NCBI GenBank assembly: GCA_946811695.1 | Contig: OX328125.1 | Coordinates: 100,984,533-101,048,532 of the forward strand | Length of the DNA: 64,000 nucleotides | Origin: Gonocerus acuteangulatus | Lineage: Eukaryota > Arthropoda > Insecta > Hemiptera > Coreidae | Direction: 5' to 3' | Part shown: positions 25,684 through 52,289 of the stretch, piece by piece | How the letters are laid out: each line of letters starts with the position of its first letter | How positions within the stretch are numbered: position 1 is the first letter of the stretch | Position numbers and translations under genes: made by a program | The notes under the pieces: model-generated | Told to the model about the DNA's origin: nothing | Seen by the model: only the letters and a program-made list of their open reading frames with translations | The model's database searches: none

Positions 25684-25747
25684 AGCTTAAACACGCGCTA
25701 AAAGTGAACTTTTGTTCTGTGAGTTATTGTCGAAGTTTTTCGAAACC

Positions 25748-26626
25748 ATGGACAGTTTAAGGATTAATATTGGACATTTAGTAGGGAAAGTTAATTGGGC
25801 AACTTGGAAGTTTAAAATGCTTATCCTTCTGAGTTTTCCTGGAGGAGAAGATGTGGTTCAAGGAAAATTGATTGCTCCAGACAGGCCAGCAGCAGGTGCT
25901 TCTGATATACAGGTATCAGATTATGATAAGGAGTTACAGAATTTTAGAACTGATGATACTAAAGCTCTTCTTTATTTAACAACTAATATGTCAGAGGAAA
26001 CTCTCACTAAAGTAATGAGATTAAATTCTGCTAGGGATGTATGGCTAGAGTTACATAGACTATATGAAGGTATTGAGGAGGATAAATCCTTTGATTTAGC
26101 CATGCAATTTTTTACTTACTCATATAATAATGATGATGACATGGCCAGTCATTTATCTAAATTAAAGAATATTTGGAATAACTTAAATCGAGAGATGAGG
26201 GAAGGTGATGAAACCTCTAATCTACCTGATATTTTATTAGTATGTAAAATTCTAGACAACCTGCCTTCGAATTATTTTGCATTTAAATCAAGCTGGCGAT
26301 TGATGGCCAAAGGGGATCGCACTGTTGAAAATTTAACAAGTCAATTATGCACTCATGAAAGGGCTTTAAAAATGAATTCTTCTGTACCATCTAATAATGA
26401 AGGGGAGGTCTTAGCTGTCAATAAGAGACACAAAGAAAAAAGGAAGCCTTCATTTACGTGCCATTACTGCAAAAAGGAAGGACATATAGTTAGAAATTGT
26501 ATTAAATGGAAAAAGGATGGGCGACCACGTCCTTCAGAATCAACTTCCCAACCTAGAGTAATTAATAATGTGCTTTCTATATTAAATTATGAAGTATTCT
26601 CAGTTGAACAAGATAAATTTAATTGA
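25748..26626 (+). CDS. copia gag
   Basis: The likely start is MDSLRINIGHL at 25748; an upstream ATG in the same frame exists at 25712. UBN2/gag-type features are VGKVNWATWKFKM, ARDVWLELHRLYE and LPSNYFAFKSSW. The zinc knuckle CHYCKKEGHIVRNC has CX2CX4HX4C spacing. The frame ends at TGA 26624-26626, just before the protease; copia elements normally read through here as one polyprotein, so this stop is probably a lesion. Confidence 0.9.
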   Translation: MDSLRINIGHLVGKVNWATWKFKMLILLSFPGGEDVVQGKLIAPDRPAAGASDIQVSDYDKELQNFRTDDTKALLYLTTNMSEETLTKVMRLNSARDVWLELHRLYEGIEEDKSFDLAMQFFTYSYNNDDDMASHLSKLKNIWNNLNREMREGDETSNLPDILLVCKILDNLPSNYFAFKSSWRLMAKGDRTVENLTSQLCTHERALKMNSSVPSNNEGEVLAVNKRHKEKRKPSFTCHYCKKEGHIVRNCIKWKKDGRPRPSESTSQPRVINNVLSILNYEVFSVEQDKFN

Positions 26627-29600
26627 TTTATTGACAATGGGGCTACTAATCATATTTGTAATAATAAGGATATGTTTGTCTCAATGAACAAATTTTCAGA
26701 GTTTCGTGCAGTAACCACTGCTAATGGTGAAGAAGTTCCAGCCATTGGTTTTGGAGATGTTGTTTTAAATGTATCAGTTGGACGTACATCAGGTACTATA
26801 AGCCTATCTAACGTATGGTATGTTCCCAGAATGCATAAAAACTTATTTTCTGTACTTGCCGCCCATGACAAAAATCCTTATAGTAGATTTTCTTCCACCC
26901 CCGAAAAATGTAAACTTGATGTTAATGGAAGGACAGTCTTAATTGGTCATCGCTACAGATGTGGAGGACTTTACAGGAAAAATACCAATTGCTCCACCAG
27001 TAGCATTCATTTTACTAATACTAATCCAAACCTTTTACAACTTTTCCATGAGCATTTGGCTCATCAGAACAAACAACATGTTAGAAAGGTTATTGAAAGA
27101 GAGCTAAACATTAGATTACCCTTGGACACAAGCATTTGTGAGGGATGTCAATATGGGAAGTCTCATAGATTGAAATTTGGCACAAAAACAAGAGCTTCAG
27201 TTCCTGGTGAAATTATTCACGGAGATGTTTGTGGGCCATTTGAGAGATCTTTTTCAGGCTATCGTTATTACGTTTTGTTTAAAGATGATTTTAGCCGTTA
27301 CAGGTTTATCTACTATATTAAAGAGAAGTCTGAAGTTAGCCAAAAATTTAAAGAATTAATAAAAGAAGTATCACGATCAGGACACAAAATTAAACATTTT
27401 ATATCTGACAATGGTGGTGAGTTTGACAATAAAATAATGAAGTCAATTTTCAATAAATATGGTATCGAACAATTATTAACTGCACCATAAAGCCCAGAAA
27501 TGAATGGATTTATAGAGAGAGACAATCGTACTGTCGTCGAAGCTGCAAGATCCATGCTGCATTCTCGTGACAACCTTCCACAAAGTTTATGGGCAGAACT
27601 AACTAATAGTGCAGTTTACATTCTAAATCGGACAGGCAACAGTGGTGACAAAGATAAAACACCTTATGAATTATGGTTTGCTAAAAAACCTTATATTAAA
27701 AACTTAAGAATTATTGGTTGTGAATGCTTTGTTCATACACCTAAACAAAAACGAAGAAAAATGGATCGCAAAGCAACAAAAGGAATTCTAGTTGGATATG
27801 ACTATGGAGGTTACAGAATCTGGATTCCTGGTAGAGGAACGCTCATTCGGTCTAGGGATGTAATCTTTAATGAAGTTCCTCTTATGCCTTCTACATTCAT
27901 TAACACACCAGCTGAAAACCAAGCAAAAGAAATTCCTGACAGTGAAACTAAATGTGAAGAAACTCAAGAGATTGTCGAAGAGCCAGATGAAGATTTTTAT
28001 GGTTTTGATGATGTTGAGGAAAAATCCGTTGAAGGGAACCCAGGAATGACATTAAGAAATAGGAATAATTTGAAACCACCAGTTAGACTTAAAGAATGCA
28101 ACACTAGTTATGAGTGAACATTTACAAATACCAGAAACAAAGCAATTCAATCAGACGACTGAGAAAATTGGATAAACGCTTTAAAGGCAGAAATGTCATC
28201 CTTAAATAGTAATGAAACTTGGATTTTAGTTGACCCACCAAAAGATTGTAAGATTTTAAGTAACAAATGGGTATTTAAGATTAAACAAAATCCAGACGGA
28301 ACAATCGACAAGTATAAAGCTCGACTGGTCGTCAGGGGATTTAACCAAGAAAAAGGAGTAAACTATGAAGAAACATTCAGTCCAGTAGCCAAAATGTCCA
28401 CAATTAGAAGTATTTTGAGCTTAGCTGCTCACAAGAACATGAAATTAGCTCAATTTGACATATCTACTGCATTTTTGTACGGTAAACTAAAGGAAGATGA
28501 AAATATATACATGGCCCAACCACAAGGTTTTCATGATAAGTCAAACCGAGTATGCAAGTTGAAGCGGAGCCTATATGGTTTGAAACAGGCTGCCAGGTGT
28601 TGGTATCAACAATTCGTTAATTTTTTTAAACGATTAAATTTCAATAAAAGTGTTGCAGATCCTTGCCTCTTCATTAAAATTGAAAATGGACATCAAATTA
28701 TTGTTGTTTTATATGTTGATGATGGGCTCATTGCCTCCACTCATCAAGGCAATTTAAATACATTTTTAGATCAACTCAAGAAAGAATTTAAAGTAAATGA
28801 TAAGGAACTAGGTTATTTTTTAGGGTTGGAGATTGAACTCGTTGAAGGAAGTATAAGAATACACCAGCAAAGCTATATAAAAAGAATTTTGGAAAGATTC
28901 GGCATGGATGAATGCAAGCCAGCTCCAACACCCATATTGAGTGGGGAAGAATTCCAAGAAAAATCTGGTAAGGAAGGAGGAAATTTTCCTTACAGGCAGG
29001 CTGTAGGGGCTCTTATGTACCTTATGGTCTGTACTAGGCCTGACCTAGCTTTTGCTATAGGAGTTGCTTCTCGGACTTTGGAAAATCCATCCTCTGAGGA
29101 CGTTGTTAGAGTGAAGAGAATACTAAGGTATCTCAAAGGTACAGAGAACCTGGGGATTGTATATAAATCAAACAGTGAAAGTGTCCTCACTGGATATAGT
29201 GATGCCGACTTGGGAGGAGATGTTTTAACCGGAAGGTCTACCACAGGCGTTCTATGTCGTTTTGCTGGAGGCCCAATTTCATGGATGAGTTCAAGGCAAA
29301 CCTGTGTGGCTATTTCCACAACCGAGGCAGAATTGATGGCTGCCAGTGAAGCTGCTCGGGAAATGATTTGGCTACGAAGGATGTTTGAAGAGTTGCTTTC
29401 TGAAGGCTTAAGGATTATTCCTACGCTTTTTGTCGACAACGAAGCTACCATTAAGATTGCCAAGAACCCAGAATTTCATTGTCGTACAAAGCACATTCGT
29501 ATCAAACATTTCTTTGTTCGAGAAGTGGTACAAAAGAAGAGATTATACAGATAAAATCAATCTCGTCAGAAGATCAGTTGGCAGACCTATTTACGAAGGC

Positions 29601-29655
29601 ACTTCCCAAACCAAGATTGAAAATCTTAATTAACCTGATTAGACTTATGTGTTAA
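26627..29655 (+). pseudogene. copia pol: protease, integrase, RT, RNase H (broken)
   Basis: Protease is at FIDNGATNHIC (the D(S/N)GA motif). Integrase has a degraded HHCC ending CEGCQYGKSH, then catalytic residues in HGDVCGPF, SDNGGEFD and NGFIERDNRT. Reverse transcriptase spans ETWILVDPP through the active site YVDDG and CKPAPTP. RNase H has YSDADLGGD and AELMAASEA. Stops interrupt the frame at 27488 (TAA, at the usual TAPYTPEQNG position), 28115 (TGA) and about 28160 (TGA). Near 29545 a one-base shift moves the conserved EDQLADLFTKALPKP into another frame, which ends at 29655. The RT domain itself (28193-29554) is uninterrupted. Confidence 0.93.
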
Positions 29656-29700
29656 TTTTGTTCATTTTTGTGTGTTAAATATCTATTCAATGAGGGGGAG

Positions 29701-29883
29701 TGTTGAAATTCATTGAAAGATTTATCAATATGTTATTTATTTATTTGTTTTTGTCACCTGTCTATAAAAGAATTGATTAAGTCATATGAAGTTGAAATGT
29801 AATACTTTCCTTTCTAACAGTTAAAAATACAATTAATATTTTTGCTCACAGAATTTCATTCTTTTAAAGTTCAAAACACAATA
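29701..29883 (+). repeat. copia 3' LTR
   Basis: Same length as the left LTR. It differs by a G/A at about 29826, a G/A at about 29869 and a T/A near the end. It is preceded by the polypurine tract. Confidence 0.95.
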
Positions 29884-29888
29884 CCGAT

Positions 29889-31600
29889 TAGGAAATTATT
29901 AAGTCTATATGGAAACAGCTTTGGACAAAATGATAATATTAATAAATAAATTATCATAACATAAAGAAAAGAAATGTAATTTGGGAAAAGTAGCAAATGC
30001 ATTTAAGAGAAAACAATGAGTTAATAATAATAATAAATAAAAATAAGGAAATTACAAAAAATGAAAGAGTAAATATTTTCATGATTTCATTAAATTAAAT
30101 TGATTTATATGAGTAGTTTGTAAGTGTTTAAATATCTCATTCAAATAATGGCTACCATCGGTCAAAAGATATCTGGATTTGTTCTCTGCTTCGACAGTCT
30201 GTAAGTATATGTCTTATATTTACCTCTGGGGTGTTGAGAATGCGTCAAAAGCTGGGTTCTGGAGGCAGTAGGCGAGAGATGCAATGAATTGAGCCAAATG
30301 TATGAAGACAGTGGAGCAAAGCAGTAGATTGAAAAAAAAAAAAATCAAACAACTACTAATATTAAATTAAATATTGCTTTTATTTCATGAAATGTATTTT
30401 AAAGTAATTACAATTAAAAAAAAAAAACTCAGTATATACAAATATTTATTTCAATCATACTGTTCATAGTAAAAAGGTATACACAAAATAGAGCTAAAAA
30501 TACACAACAATTTGTCACTAAGAACACGTAAATTTAATAATAAAACAGTATTTACAAATTATTTTTAAATATGTACTGTACACACTTTTAAAACACTATA
30601 CATAAAATATAACTAAAAATGCACATCAATTAATGACTAAAATTGAAAACTATAACAATATTTTACAATTAAAAATATAATTTTCTTTTTTCTTTCATAT
30701 TTCAAATTATTATCACACTCATCTACCTTTATTTTCATGCTCAAGCGATAACATTTAACATACTTAAACAAATATAATCTACTGTCATTCTTTTTGTTAG
30801 AGGCTTTGTCTTCATCTTCAGATGAAGTTGAGTTTCCAAGGGAATACAATTTGATGATGTCATACTATAGCCTAAGAGATATAAATTGTCATTTGGGGAA
30901 AACATAGAGGGGGCTCGATGTTGCCAATTCTAAAACCCTCGCTCTGCCTGGAACTATGAACTGGAGACTGACGAGTGGCAATTCAGCAATGCCGTCATTG
31001 GCTACAGGCGTCCCTCCCGTCTGCAACCAAGTGACAAGTTATATCTATCACACTATAAAGCCTGCCAATGAAGGTCTCCAACATAAGCAATGACAGCAAA
31101 ACTTTTACTGGCACATCTAACACTCTAATTCATTTACTGAATATATATTTCATTGAATAAAACTTCACAATACAAAAATAATCATATTATAAACTGTAAA
31201 AAACTTCATAAACATTCAACTCCTTTTTGGGGATATAAAACAGTCAGGTACTTCCAGAATTTAATCCTGACTTTTTGAGACATAAAATTTATAATTATTG
31301 ATCTCAATAGTAAAAATTAAATCTATTTAATGATTGAAGATCTTTTTTCATAAAGTATTTTATTAATTCGATAACATTACTTCCATTATTGTCTGCTGAA
31401 ACTAGATTTGGCTCTTTTTTTTTTTAGCATCAATCCTTATTTTATTCTTTATATGGAGTACTTACTAAGACAAAAATGACACATCAAATAAGTTTTTGCA
31501 AGGTAATATACATGAAAGAAAGAACCACAAGAAGTAGAGAGATTTTTCTCTATGAATAGGGCATCTCATTACTTTTACGAATAGAGAATGAGGGAGGTGA
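29889..31600. other. Intergenic region, nothing firmly recognised
   Basis: AT-rich with poly(A) tracts. The minus frame at 30637-30849 (NSTSSEDEDKASNKKND) resembles acidic low-complexity sequence and has no clear domain. A higher-GC patch at 30900-31100 is unassigned. Confidence 0.45.
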
Positions 31601-32880
31601 GAATTTTGGAAAGGCTAGATGGGTCCGTTTCATGGATATACTTAGCGGCAGAGGCAGGGAAGGAGAGCTCAAAAGGGCACTTTTCATGGGCATATAGTGG
31701 AAGAGGGGGGGGGGTGGGATAGTGGAGAGCCCAAATTACTCTGTATCATGGCTATACTTAGCAGAAGAGAGAGGGCAGGATAGTGGAGAGCCCGAATTAC
31801 TCTGTATCATGGATATACTTAGCGGAAGAGGAAGGACAGGATATTGGAGAGCCCAAATTATTCCGTATCATGTATATACTTAGGGGAAGAGGGAGGGTAG
31901 GATAGTGGAGAGCCCGAATTACTCCGTATCATGGATATACTTAGGGGAAGAGGGAGGGTAGGATAGTGGAGAGCCCGAATTATTCCGTATCATGTATATA
32001 CTTAGGGGAAGAGGGAGGGTAGGATAGTGGAGAGCCCGAATTATTCCGTATCATGTATATACTTAGGGGAAGAGGGAGGGTAGGATAGTGGAGAGCCCGA
32101 ATTATTCCGTATCATGTATATACTTAGGGGAAGAGGGAGGGCAGGATAGTGGAGAGCCCGAATTACCCCGTATCATGGATATACTTAGCAGAAGAGAGAG
32201 GGCAGGATAGTGGAGAGCCCGAATTACTCTGTATCATGGATATACTTAGCGGAAGAGGAAGGGCAGGATAGTAGAGAGCCCGAATTATTCCGTATCGTGT
32301 ATATACTTAGGGGAAGAGGGAGGGCAGGATAGTGGAGAGCCCGAATTACTCCGTATCATGTATATACTTAGGGGAAGAGGGAGGGCAGGATAGTGGAGAG
32401 CCCGAATTACTCCGTATCATGTATATACTTAGGGGAAGAGGGAAGGCAGGATAGTGGAGAGCCCGAATTACTCCGTATCATGTATATACTTAGGGGAAGA
32501 GGGAGGGCAGGATAGTGGAGAGCCCGAATTACTCCTTATGATGTATATATTTAGGTGAAGAGGGAGGGGAGGATAGTGGAGAGCCCGAATTACTCTGTAT
32601 CATGTATATACGTAGGGAAAGAGGGAGGGGAGGATAGTGGAGAGCCCGAATTACTCCGTATCATGTTTATACTTAGGGGAAGAGAGAGGGCAGGATATGG
32701 AGAGATTCTGAATGGCTCAGTATCATGTATATACTTAGCAGAAGGGGGGGGGAGGCAGGATAGTAGATATCCCGATTGGCTCTGTATCATTTATGTACTT
32801 TGTAGCGGAAGAGGAGGACAGGATGGTGGAGAGCCTGAATGGCTCAGTATCATAGACATACTTAGCAGAGTATGGCTCAA
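31600..32880. repeat. 61-bp minisatellite, about 20 copies
   Basis: Consensus pieces: GAATTACTCCGTATCATGTA, TATACTTAGGGGAAGAGGGA, GGGCAGGATAGTGGAGAGCC. Spacing of GAGAGCCC is 60-62 bp. Central copies are almost identical, while the edges (31600-31740, 32690-32880) are diverged, the usual pattern of unequal-exchange arrays. The 173-codon plus-strand frame here is a product of the repeat. Confidence 0.95.
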
Positions 32881-33299
32881 TTACATTGATAATCTTGCAG
32901 TAATAATGGTGAAAAATGTGGGTGGCTCAATGTCTAATATAAATAAAATAAAGATTTTGTCTGAACATTGCATAAAATCAACCCGTTTCATGATATTTCT
33001 CCATTTTATTCATCAAATAGATCAAATCCTCGTTAAAACAATTTCCAACATATTTTTGCCCATGGCTATAAGGTAGACAGACCTTTATCAATATTTCTAA
33101 GTATACTTGACTTTAAATTAAAAAAAAAATGTATATTAAGTAGAGCCAATATTAAGTAATTTGAAACGTCAAATTGCCCGTAGACTGTGGCAAGGGAAGG
33201 AATATAATAGCCTTAAATGTTGATTACAATTTACATGGCTCTCTACAAATACCATAGAAATGATGAAGGTTTTATGAAGACAGTAACAGAAAGAATAAT

Positions 33300-33350
33300 T
33301 TATTCGTGGCACTAATAGCCAAGATTTGTTAATGCGGCGTAAAAAAAAAA
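33300..33350 (+). mobile_element. SINE family 1, 3' end fragment
   Basis: GGCACTAATAGCCAAGATTTG and GCGGCGT followed by A10, matching the tails at 10200 and 1190. Confidence 0.6.
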
Positions 33351-33369
33351 ATTTATTCGTAAGTTTTGT

Positions 33370-33545
33370 CTGATATCCATAGATGATCTTGGATTGGCAC
33401 AAAAATACTCTGCAGTAACTGTGAATACTTTTGTTATTATTAAATTAATTGTTTATGCGAATGCGACCTGTTATCCATGGATAATCTTGAATTTTCACAA
33501 CTTACTCTGTGATAACTGTGGATATTTTTATTATCAATTTTATTG
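33370..33545 (+). repeat. Diverged tandem duplication
   Basis: Two copies of about 110 bp: TCCATAGATGATCTTG...TGTGAATACTTTTG and TCCATGGATAATCTTG...TGTGGATATTTTTA. Confidence 0.6.
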
Positions 33546-34489
33546 AAATAATAATTCAAAGGACCTGCATTTACAACAGTGTTACCACTCTCCAATATAC
33601 ATTGTTACACTCGTGAGCAAAATATTTATGAATAAACACTAATATCTGTGGATGCTCTTTAATTTATAATGTAATGCATTCTGAGAATAACCTTACATTT
33701 AAAATATAATTAAATATTAAAAATTATCATTAAATTTCAAAAATTGTTTTATATATCATAATGTTTCTCAAATTTTTGGCAAGAAAATACTTTTAGGGAA
33801 TACATTATATTAATTGGACATTATTGATTCATTACTTTTACATAGCCTTTAAAATTTTCGGATAGTTTAGACATGATAGAATTGATGATTTTCCTTTTTG
33901 TTTTGTTTTTCAATGATGGACTAAAAGTAACTGGTAAACAGGGAAGGGAACCTTTACAAATCACCTTCCTGTGGGGCTATTTTTTTAGAAAAAGGAGGAA
34001 GTTATAGCTTGAATCAGTGTTACATTATATCTTTCTTAACATAAATTTATACAAATACAGTTGTTTATTGCAAGTAAATAATACTTATCCTTACTAATAC
34101 CATGTAATAAAATTGTATGGAAATATTTTAAATGGGTTTAAAGGCATTTTTGCTGGTATCGCCTCCCAGATTATTTCATAGGCCTTGGAAAAAAGTTTTC
34201 TGATACTGAGCATTCTCATTTAGACCTACGCCTATTTGCTGTAATATCGGAATATTTTACTTATGATATGATTTGAACAGTGTTTAATATTTGAGATACA
34301 ACAATTGATATTTTGTTTAATAATCACAGACTGTTGACTAGAAAAATATTTGCGTGATCGTTATTTGGCTGTAGAGTATTGCTCTTTTTGTCTGCTGATG
34401 ATTACAGAGTATTGTTGTCAGCTGAAGGACATTTACATAAGTTCTACAATTTGATTCGGTCAATGTTAGATGCTTATTTTGGAAGTGAT

Positions 34490-34880
34490 TAATCTCCTGT
34501 CCATTAAAAAGCCTTTTAAAGTGTAGGAGTGAGTTGCTCTAGGATTCGGTCAAATTATTAATTTACCCTGATGATCAAGATTTGGTTAGAATAATTCTCT
34601 TTTGCGTTCATTGGTAGCCCCGATGATCTAGGATTCGGTCATGACCGACTCTACTCTTTTCTGATGCCATGATGATTAGCTCTGATGACCTAGGATACTA
34701 TCTCACAAGTATCCCTGAAGAACCAGGTTTTGCTCCCAAAACCAATTCATCTCCCCTCTCATGTATTCATGAGTATTCCTAGAGATTTAGAATTCGGTCA
34801 GACCAATTCTCCCTTTCTCTGAAGGTCTAGAATGTGGTTCAGGCAGAATCTCCTCTTCTCACATTTTATCTCTGATGATG
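34490..34880 (-). repeat. Degenerate tandem repeat beside the opsin 3' end
   Basis: Units of roughly 60-70 bp built on CTAGGATTCGGTCA followed by an ATTCTC pyrimidine block and TGATGA. Copies are near 34540, 34620, 34680, 34780 and 34820. It lies within or just beyond the opsin 3'UTR. Confidence 0.6.
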
Positions 34881-35044
34881 CTCTAAAATTAGTTCTGAAA
34901 CTTTGTGCTTGTCAAACACAAAAAACTAAGTCTTCACCTAATTGAGTATTGTATCTAATTGGGAATACTGTTCAAATATTTATGACCATAACACTCCTTC
35001 ACTTTGAAAACTGACAACAATCCTGCAAAAATTTAGAATGGTTT

Positions 35045-48969
<13,925 letters not shown>

Positions 48970-49134
48970 CTGAAAAAAAGTAAATCTGGTCAGTATTCTT
49001 TGTAATTATGTAAACTATATGAATATATATCTTCTATATACATAAATATATACACGCCCCCCCCCCAAAAAAAAAAGACCCGGCAAAACATCGGGAATCG
49101 ATGTAGGATGAAAAACAAAGAAAAAAAAACATTA

Positions 49135-49480
49135 TTTCGTTTAGAGTCTTCTGCTCGAATTCAGGAACATAAATATGCTATAGGTCCACCCGACACACCT
49201 ATGTGATTTATTGTGTAACACAAAGTCTTCTTTTTCGTACATGGCCACCACGCATGCGCAAACGCAAGCGGACACTTTTTTGTGACACATACAGTCTTCT
49301 TTTTCGTACATGGCCACTGCGCATTCGCGAATGGCACTGTGCATGCGCGAACGCCTCTGCTCATGCGCGAACAGCACTGCGCATGCGCGAATGCCAGTGG
49401 ACACTTTTTTGTAACTTTTTTTTTCCAGTTTAGTCATCGCTAAAGCATATTTATGCTGAAAGGCCTTTGGCGTATATCTC
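49135..49480 (-). mobile_element. GCATGCGC repeat family, copy 2
   Basis: Reverse copy of the 37444 family: GTCTTCTGCTCGAATTCAGG start, GTACATGGCCACTGCGCAT units, four to five GCGCATGCGC-like palindromes, and CCAGTTTAGTCATCGCTAAA near the end. Confidence 0.75.
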
Positions 49481-49679
49481 AGTTTGGCTTCGTTTCCGAG
49501 AAAGACGCAAACAAAAAAAAAAAAAAAAAAAACACAATTGTGATAAACGATTCTTTCATTTTCATAAAGGCCTATATGAAAATTATTAAAAGTATATGTT
49601 TTTCTTCCACTCTCTCTACCGACCCACCTCCTCCCTCCCCCCCCCAAAAAAAAGAAAAATAGAAATCTTCTTAGTTGAA

Positions 49680-50450
49680 AAGCTTAAATGACGCCATGTA
49701 AAGCTACAAGTTCAAAAACAAAAAAAGAAAAAGAAAAACGTGGGGGGACTGGGCTATTCGTGCCAGTAACCGTAACCTCATTGTAAATTAATAGTTTTGA
49801 AATAGAATTTTGCTTCTCTAAAATATTTCCTTATTATCTATCACTTTAACTCCCGTCCTTGTTAATCGGCTCAAACATTTACATTAATGATTTAATCAGC
49901 TAACAAATGTTATAACTTCTAATCATTGATTTACACTTTAAATATACCCAGTTGTAGCAATTCCAGTGATCTTCACACCTTTGTAGCTAGAAAAGAAATG
50001 ATTTTGTTTCTCTGGGACAGCGAAATGGTGAAAGTAATTTGTTAGAACTAATACTTCTACCATCGGACAATCAATTAATAGAAATGATTGGGTGAAAATT
50101 GGGGGAACTCGACCCTGATGTCTTGAGAGGATATCCTCGATTAAGCTTAATTTGTTCCAAAGATTTCCATTGTCCGTGCTAGTTATTTAGAGGTAGGTTC
50201 GACAAATAGAAAAACAATTCGTTTACAAAGTCTTCTTAATTTACTGGCCCCAGATTTTATAAGATTTTAAGAGAAGTTAGAGATTTCAAAATACATATTT
50301 ACACCACCTTAGCTAAGAATAGGTGCTAAGAAACGGAATACATACCGTAAAATGGGGGTTGACATTAGTACAGTGGTGTGAAATTGGTACATACCTATAC
50401 TGCTAGGATATTTTCATTTAATGATATCAAATCGACGTTTTGAGAAATTA
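49680..50450. other. Unassigned sequence upstream of the opsin TM2 exon
   Basis: Searched on the minus strand for an N-terminal/TM1 opsin exon; none recognised. Confidence 0.4.
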
Positions 50451-50454
50451 TTTT

Positions 50455-51950
50455 GTTTAGAGCCTTCTGCTCGAATTGAGGAACATAAATATGCTTTAGG
50501 TCCACCCAACAAACCTATGTATTGTACTGAATAACAGATAGTTTTTTTGGTAAAAATGCAGTTTCCAGCCCTCCAAACCGATTTCTTTCAAACTTTGCAC
50601 AATAACGTATTTTGATGCACTAAACACGAATACGATAAAAAAAAAAACGTCGGATTTAACTAGGAAAGAAGTTATTAAGCACATAAGTTCACTGTTGTGC
50701 AGGTTATGAGAGCTAATGTAAACAATTAGATTTGTGACGACTTTAAGGCATACATGACTTTAAGGCATAAATGACGACTTTAAGGCACACATGCTATGCG
50801 TTTCCGCTCGCTACGCTCGCTCAAAAAGATAACAAAACCCCAGTCAATCCAACTTGCTAAAATTAATAGAATATAATATTAAGCACTAAAGTTAGGAAGG
50901 TTATAAAACTAGGCGTCATCAGCGTATTTGTAAACATGCGCATGCGCAGATACGTAACATTGGGAAACAGAGAACTCTCATTTGAAATGTTCAGAAACTA
51001 TTTATTCAAAGATATTGTTAATTTTAAGGGCATTCTCACCCGTCGTAACCTGTCGCTTAAGGGCATTCTCACCCGTCGTCACCTGTCGCTTAAGGACATA
51101 CGTGCTATGCGTTTCCGCTCGCTCCGCTCGCTCAAGAAAATAACAAAACCCCAATCAATCCAACTCGCTAAAATTAATAGAATTCTATTAATTTTAGCGA
51201 GTTGGATTGACTGGGGTTTTGTTATCTTCTTGAGCGAGCGGAAACGCATAGCATGTTTGCCCTAAAATCGCCCTAGACATTCTTCTGCATTCCTAATCAT
51301 TCGTCCTAGACATTCTTCTGCTATTATAAAGGCATTAGCTAATTATTAAGGGATTTCTGATATATAATACTTTTCACGAATGAAACAAGAAATGTGAAGA
51401 GTGTTTCATTATTTAAAAAAATGATTGTAAATAAATAACTGCTGATGAATTTCGATATTTTATGGTAAATTTCAATTAAACTTCTTTATTACGAACTTTT
51501 CTATACCCGCGCATGCGTATGTTGACAAATTTAGTTGTTTACATTAGCTCTCATAACCTGCAAAACAGTGAACTTAAGTGCTTTATAACTTCTTTCCTAG
51601 TTAAATCCGACGTTTTCTTTTATCGTATTCGTGTTTAGTGCATCAAAATACGTTATTGTGCAAAGTTTGAAAGAAATCGGTTTGGAGGGCTGGAAACTGC
51701 ATTTTTTCCGGGTTTTTTTCGTACATGGCCACTGCGCATGTGCGAACGCCACTGCCCAAGCGTGAACGTCATTGCGCATTCGCGAACATCACTTGCCATG
51801 TGCGAACGCCAGCGAAAACTTCTTTTTGTGACGCATACATTCCCCTTTTTGGTACGTGGCAACTGCGCATATGCGAACTCCAGTGGACACTTTTTTGTAA
51901 CGGTCATTTCCAGTTTAGTCACCGCTGAAGCATATTTGTGTTAAATATAC
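50455..51950 (-). mobile_element. GCATGCGC repeat family, copy 3, split by a long-TIR element
   Basis: The left part (50455-50548) matches 49135-49230 and the right part (51720-51950) matches 49235-49445. Between them lies the element at 50549-51711. Confidence 0.78.
50549..51711. mobile_element. Long-TIR GGTAAAA element, longest copy (1163 bp)
   Basis: GGTAAAAATGCAGTTTCCAG start and the complement at the end. The flanking 8-bp GTTTTTTT (50541-50548, 51712-51719) fits a target duplication. The middle contains repeated CACCCGTCGT(A/C)ACCTGTCGC units, an inverted copy of GCGAGTTGGATTGACTGGGG around 51180, and a unique segment also found at 14745-15075. Confidence 0.8.
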
Positions 51951-52289
51951 CGATATATTTGTCTGAGAGCACTCAAAAAAATATAAGCAGTATAGGTTCG
52001 TACCAATTCCACCACACTGTACTAATGTGAAACCATTTTACTAACTAAGCACATTAAAGCATATGATTTTTGTTATTTACTACATACAAGTCTATATAAT
52101 GACTGGCTTTTAAAAAGGGAATGTTTATTTTATTTTAACTCATAAAATTATTAGCCGGTAAAAGAAATAATAAAACACAATTAAAAAATCAAAATATGAA
52201 CAAGAATAATAAATCACAAAAACAATTACCTAAAAGGTCTATACTCACAGCAAATAAATAAAAATCTGACCCTTCTGGTGTCGCAAGGT

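Larger units (their letters stand above)
25486..29883 (+). mobile_element. Ty1/copia LTR retrotransposon, nearly complete but decayed
   Basis: The 183-bp LTRs (25486-25668, 29701-29883) differ at only three positions. The 5-bp target duplication CCGAT is at 25481-25485 and 29884-29888. GGTTATGGGCACAG immediately after the left LTR is a Drosophila-copia-style site pairing with the internal half of initiator tRNA-Met. The polypurine tract GAGGGGGAG precedes the right LTR. Order is gag, protease, integrase, RT, RNase H, which defines copia. In-frame stops at 26624, 27488, 28115 and about 28160, plus a frameshift near 29545, break the polyprotein. Confidence 0.97.

Noticed and set aside
32555..33076. 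173-codon plus-strand open frame
   Set aside because: It lies almost wholly in the 61-bp minisatellite; the length follows from the repeat having no stop in that frame.
49141..49647. 168-codon minus frame with repeated CAVAMYEKED-like words
   Set aside because: Repeat-derived in the GCATGCGC family; the same words appear in other frames at 37445 and 51653.
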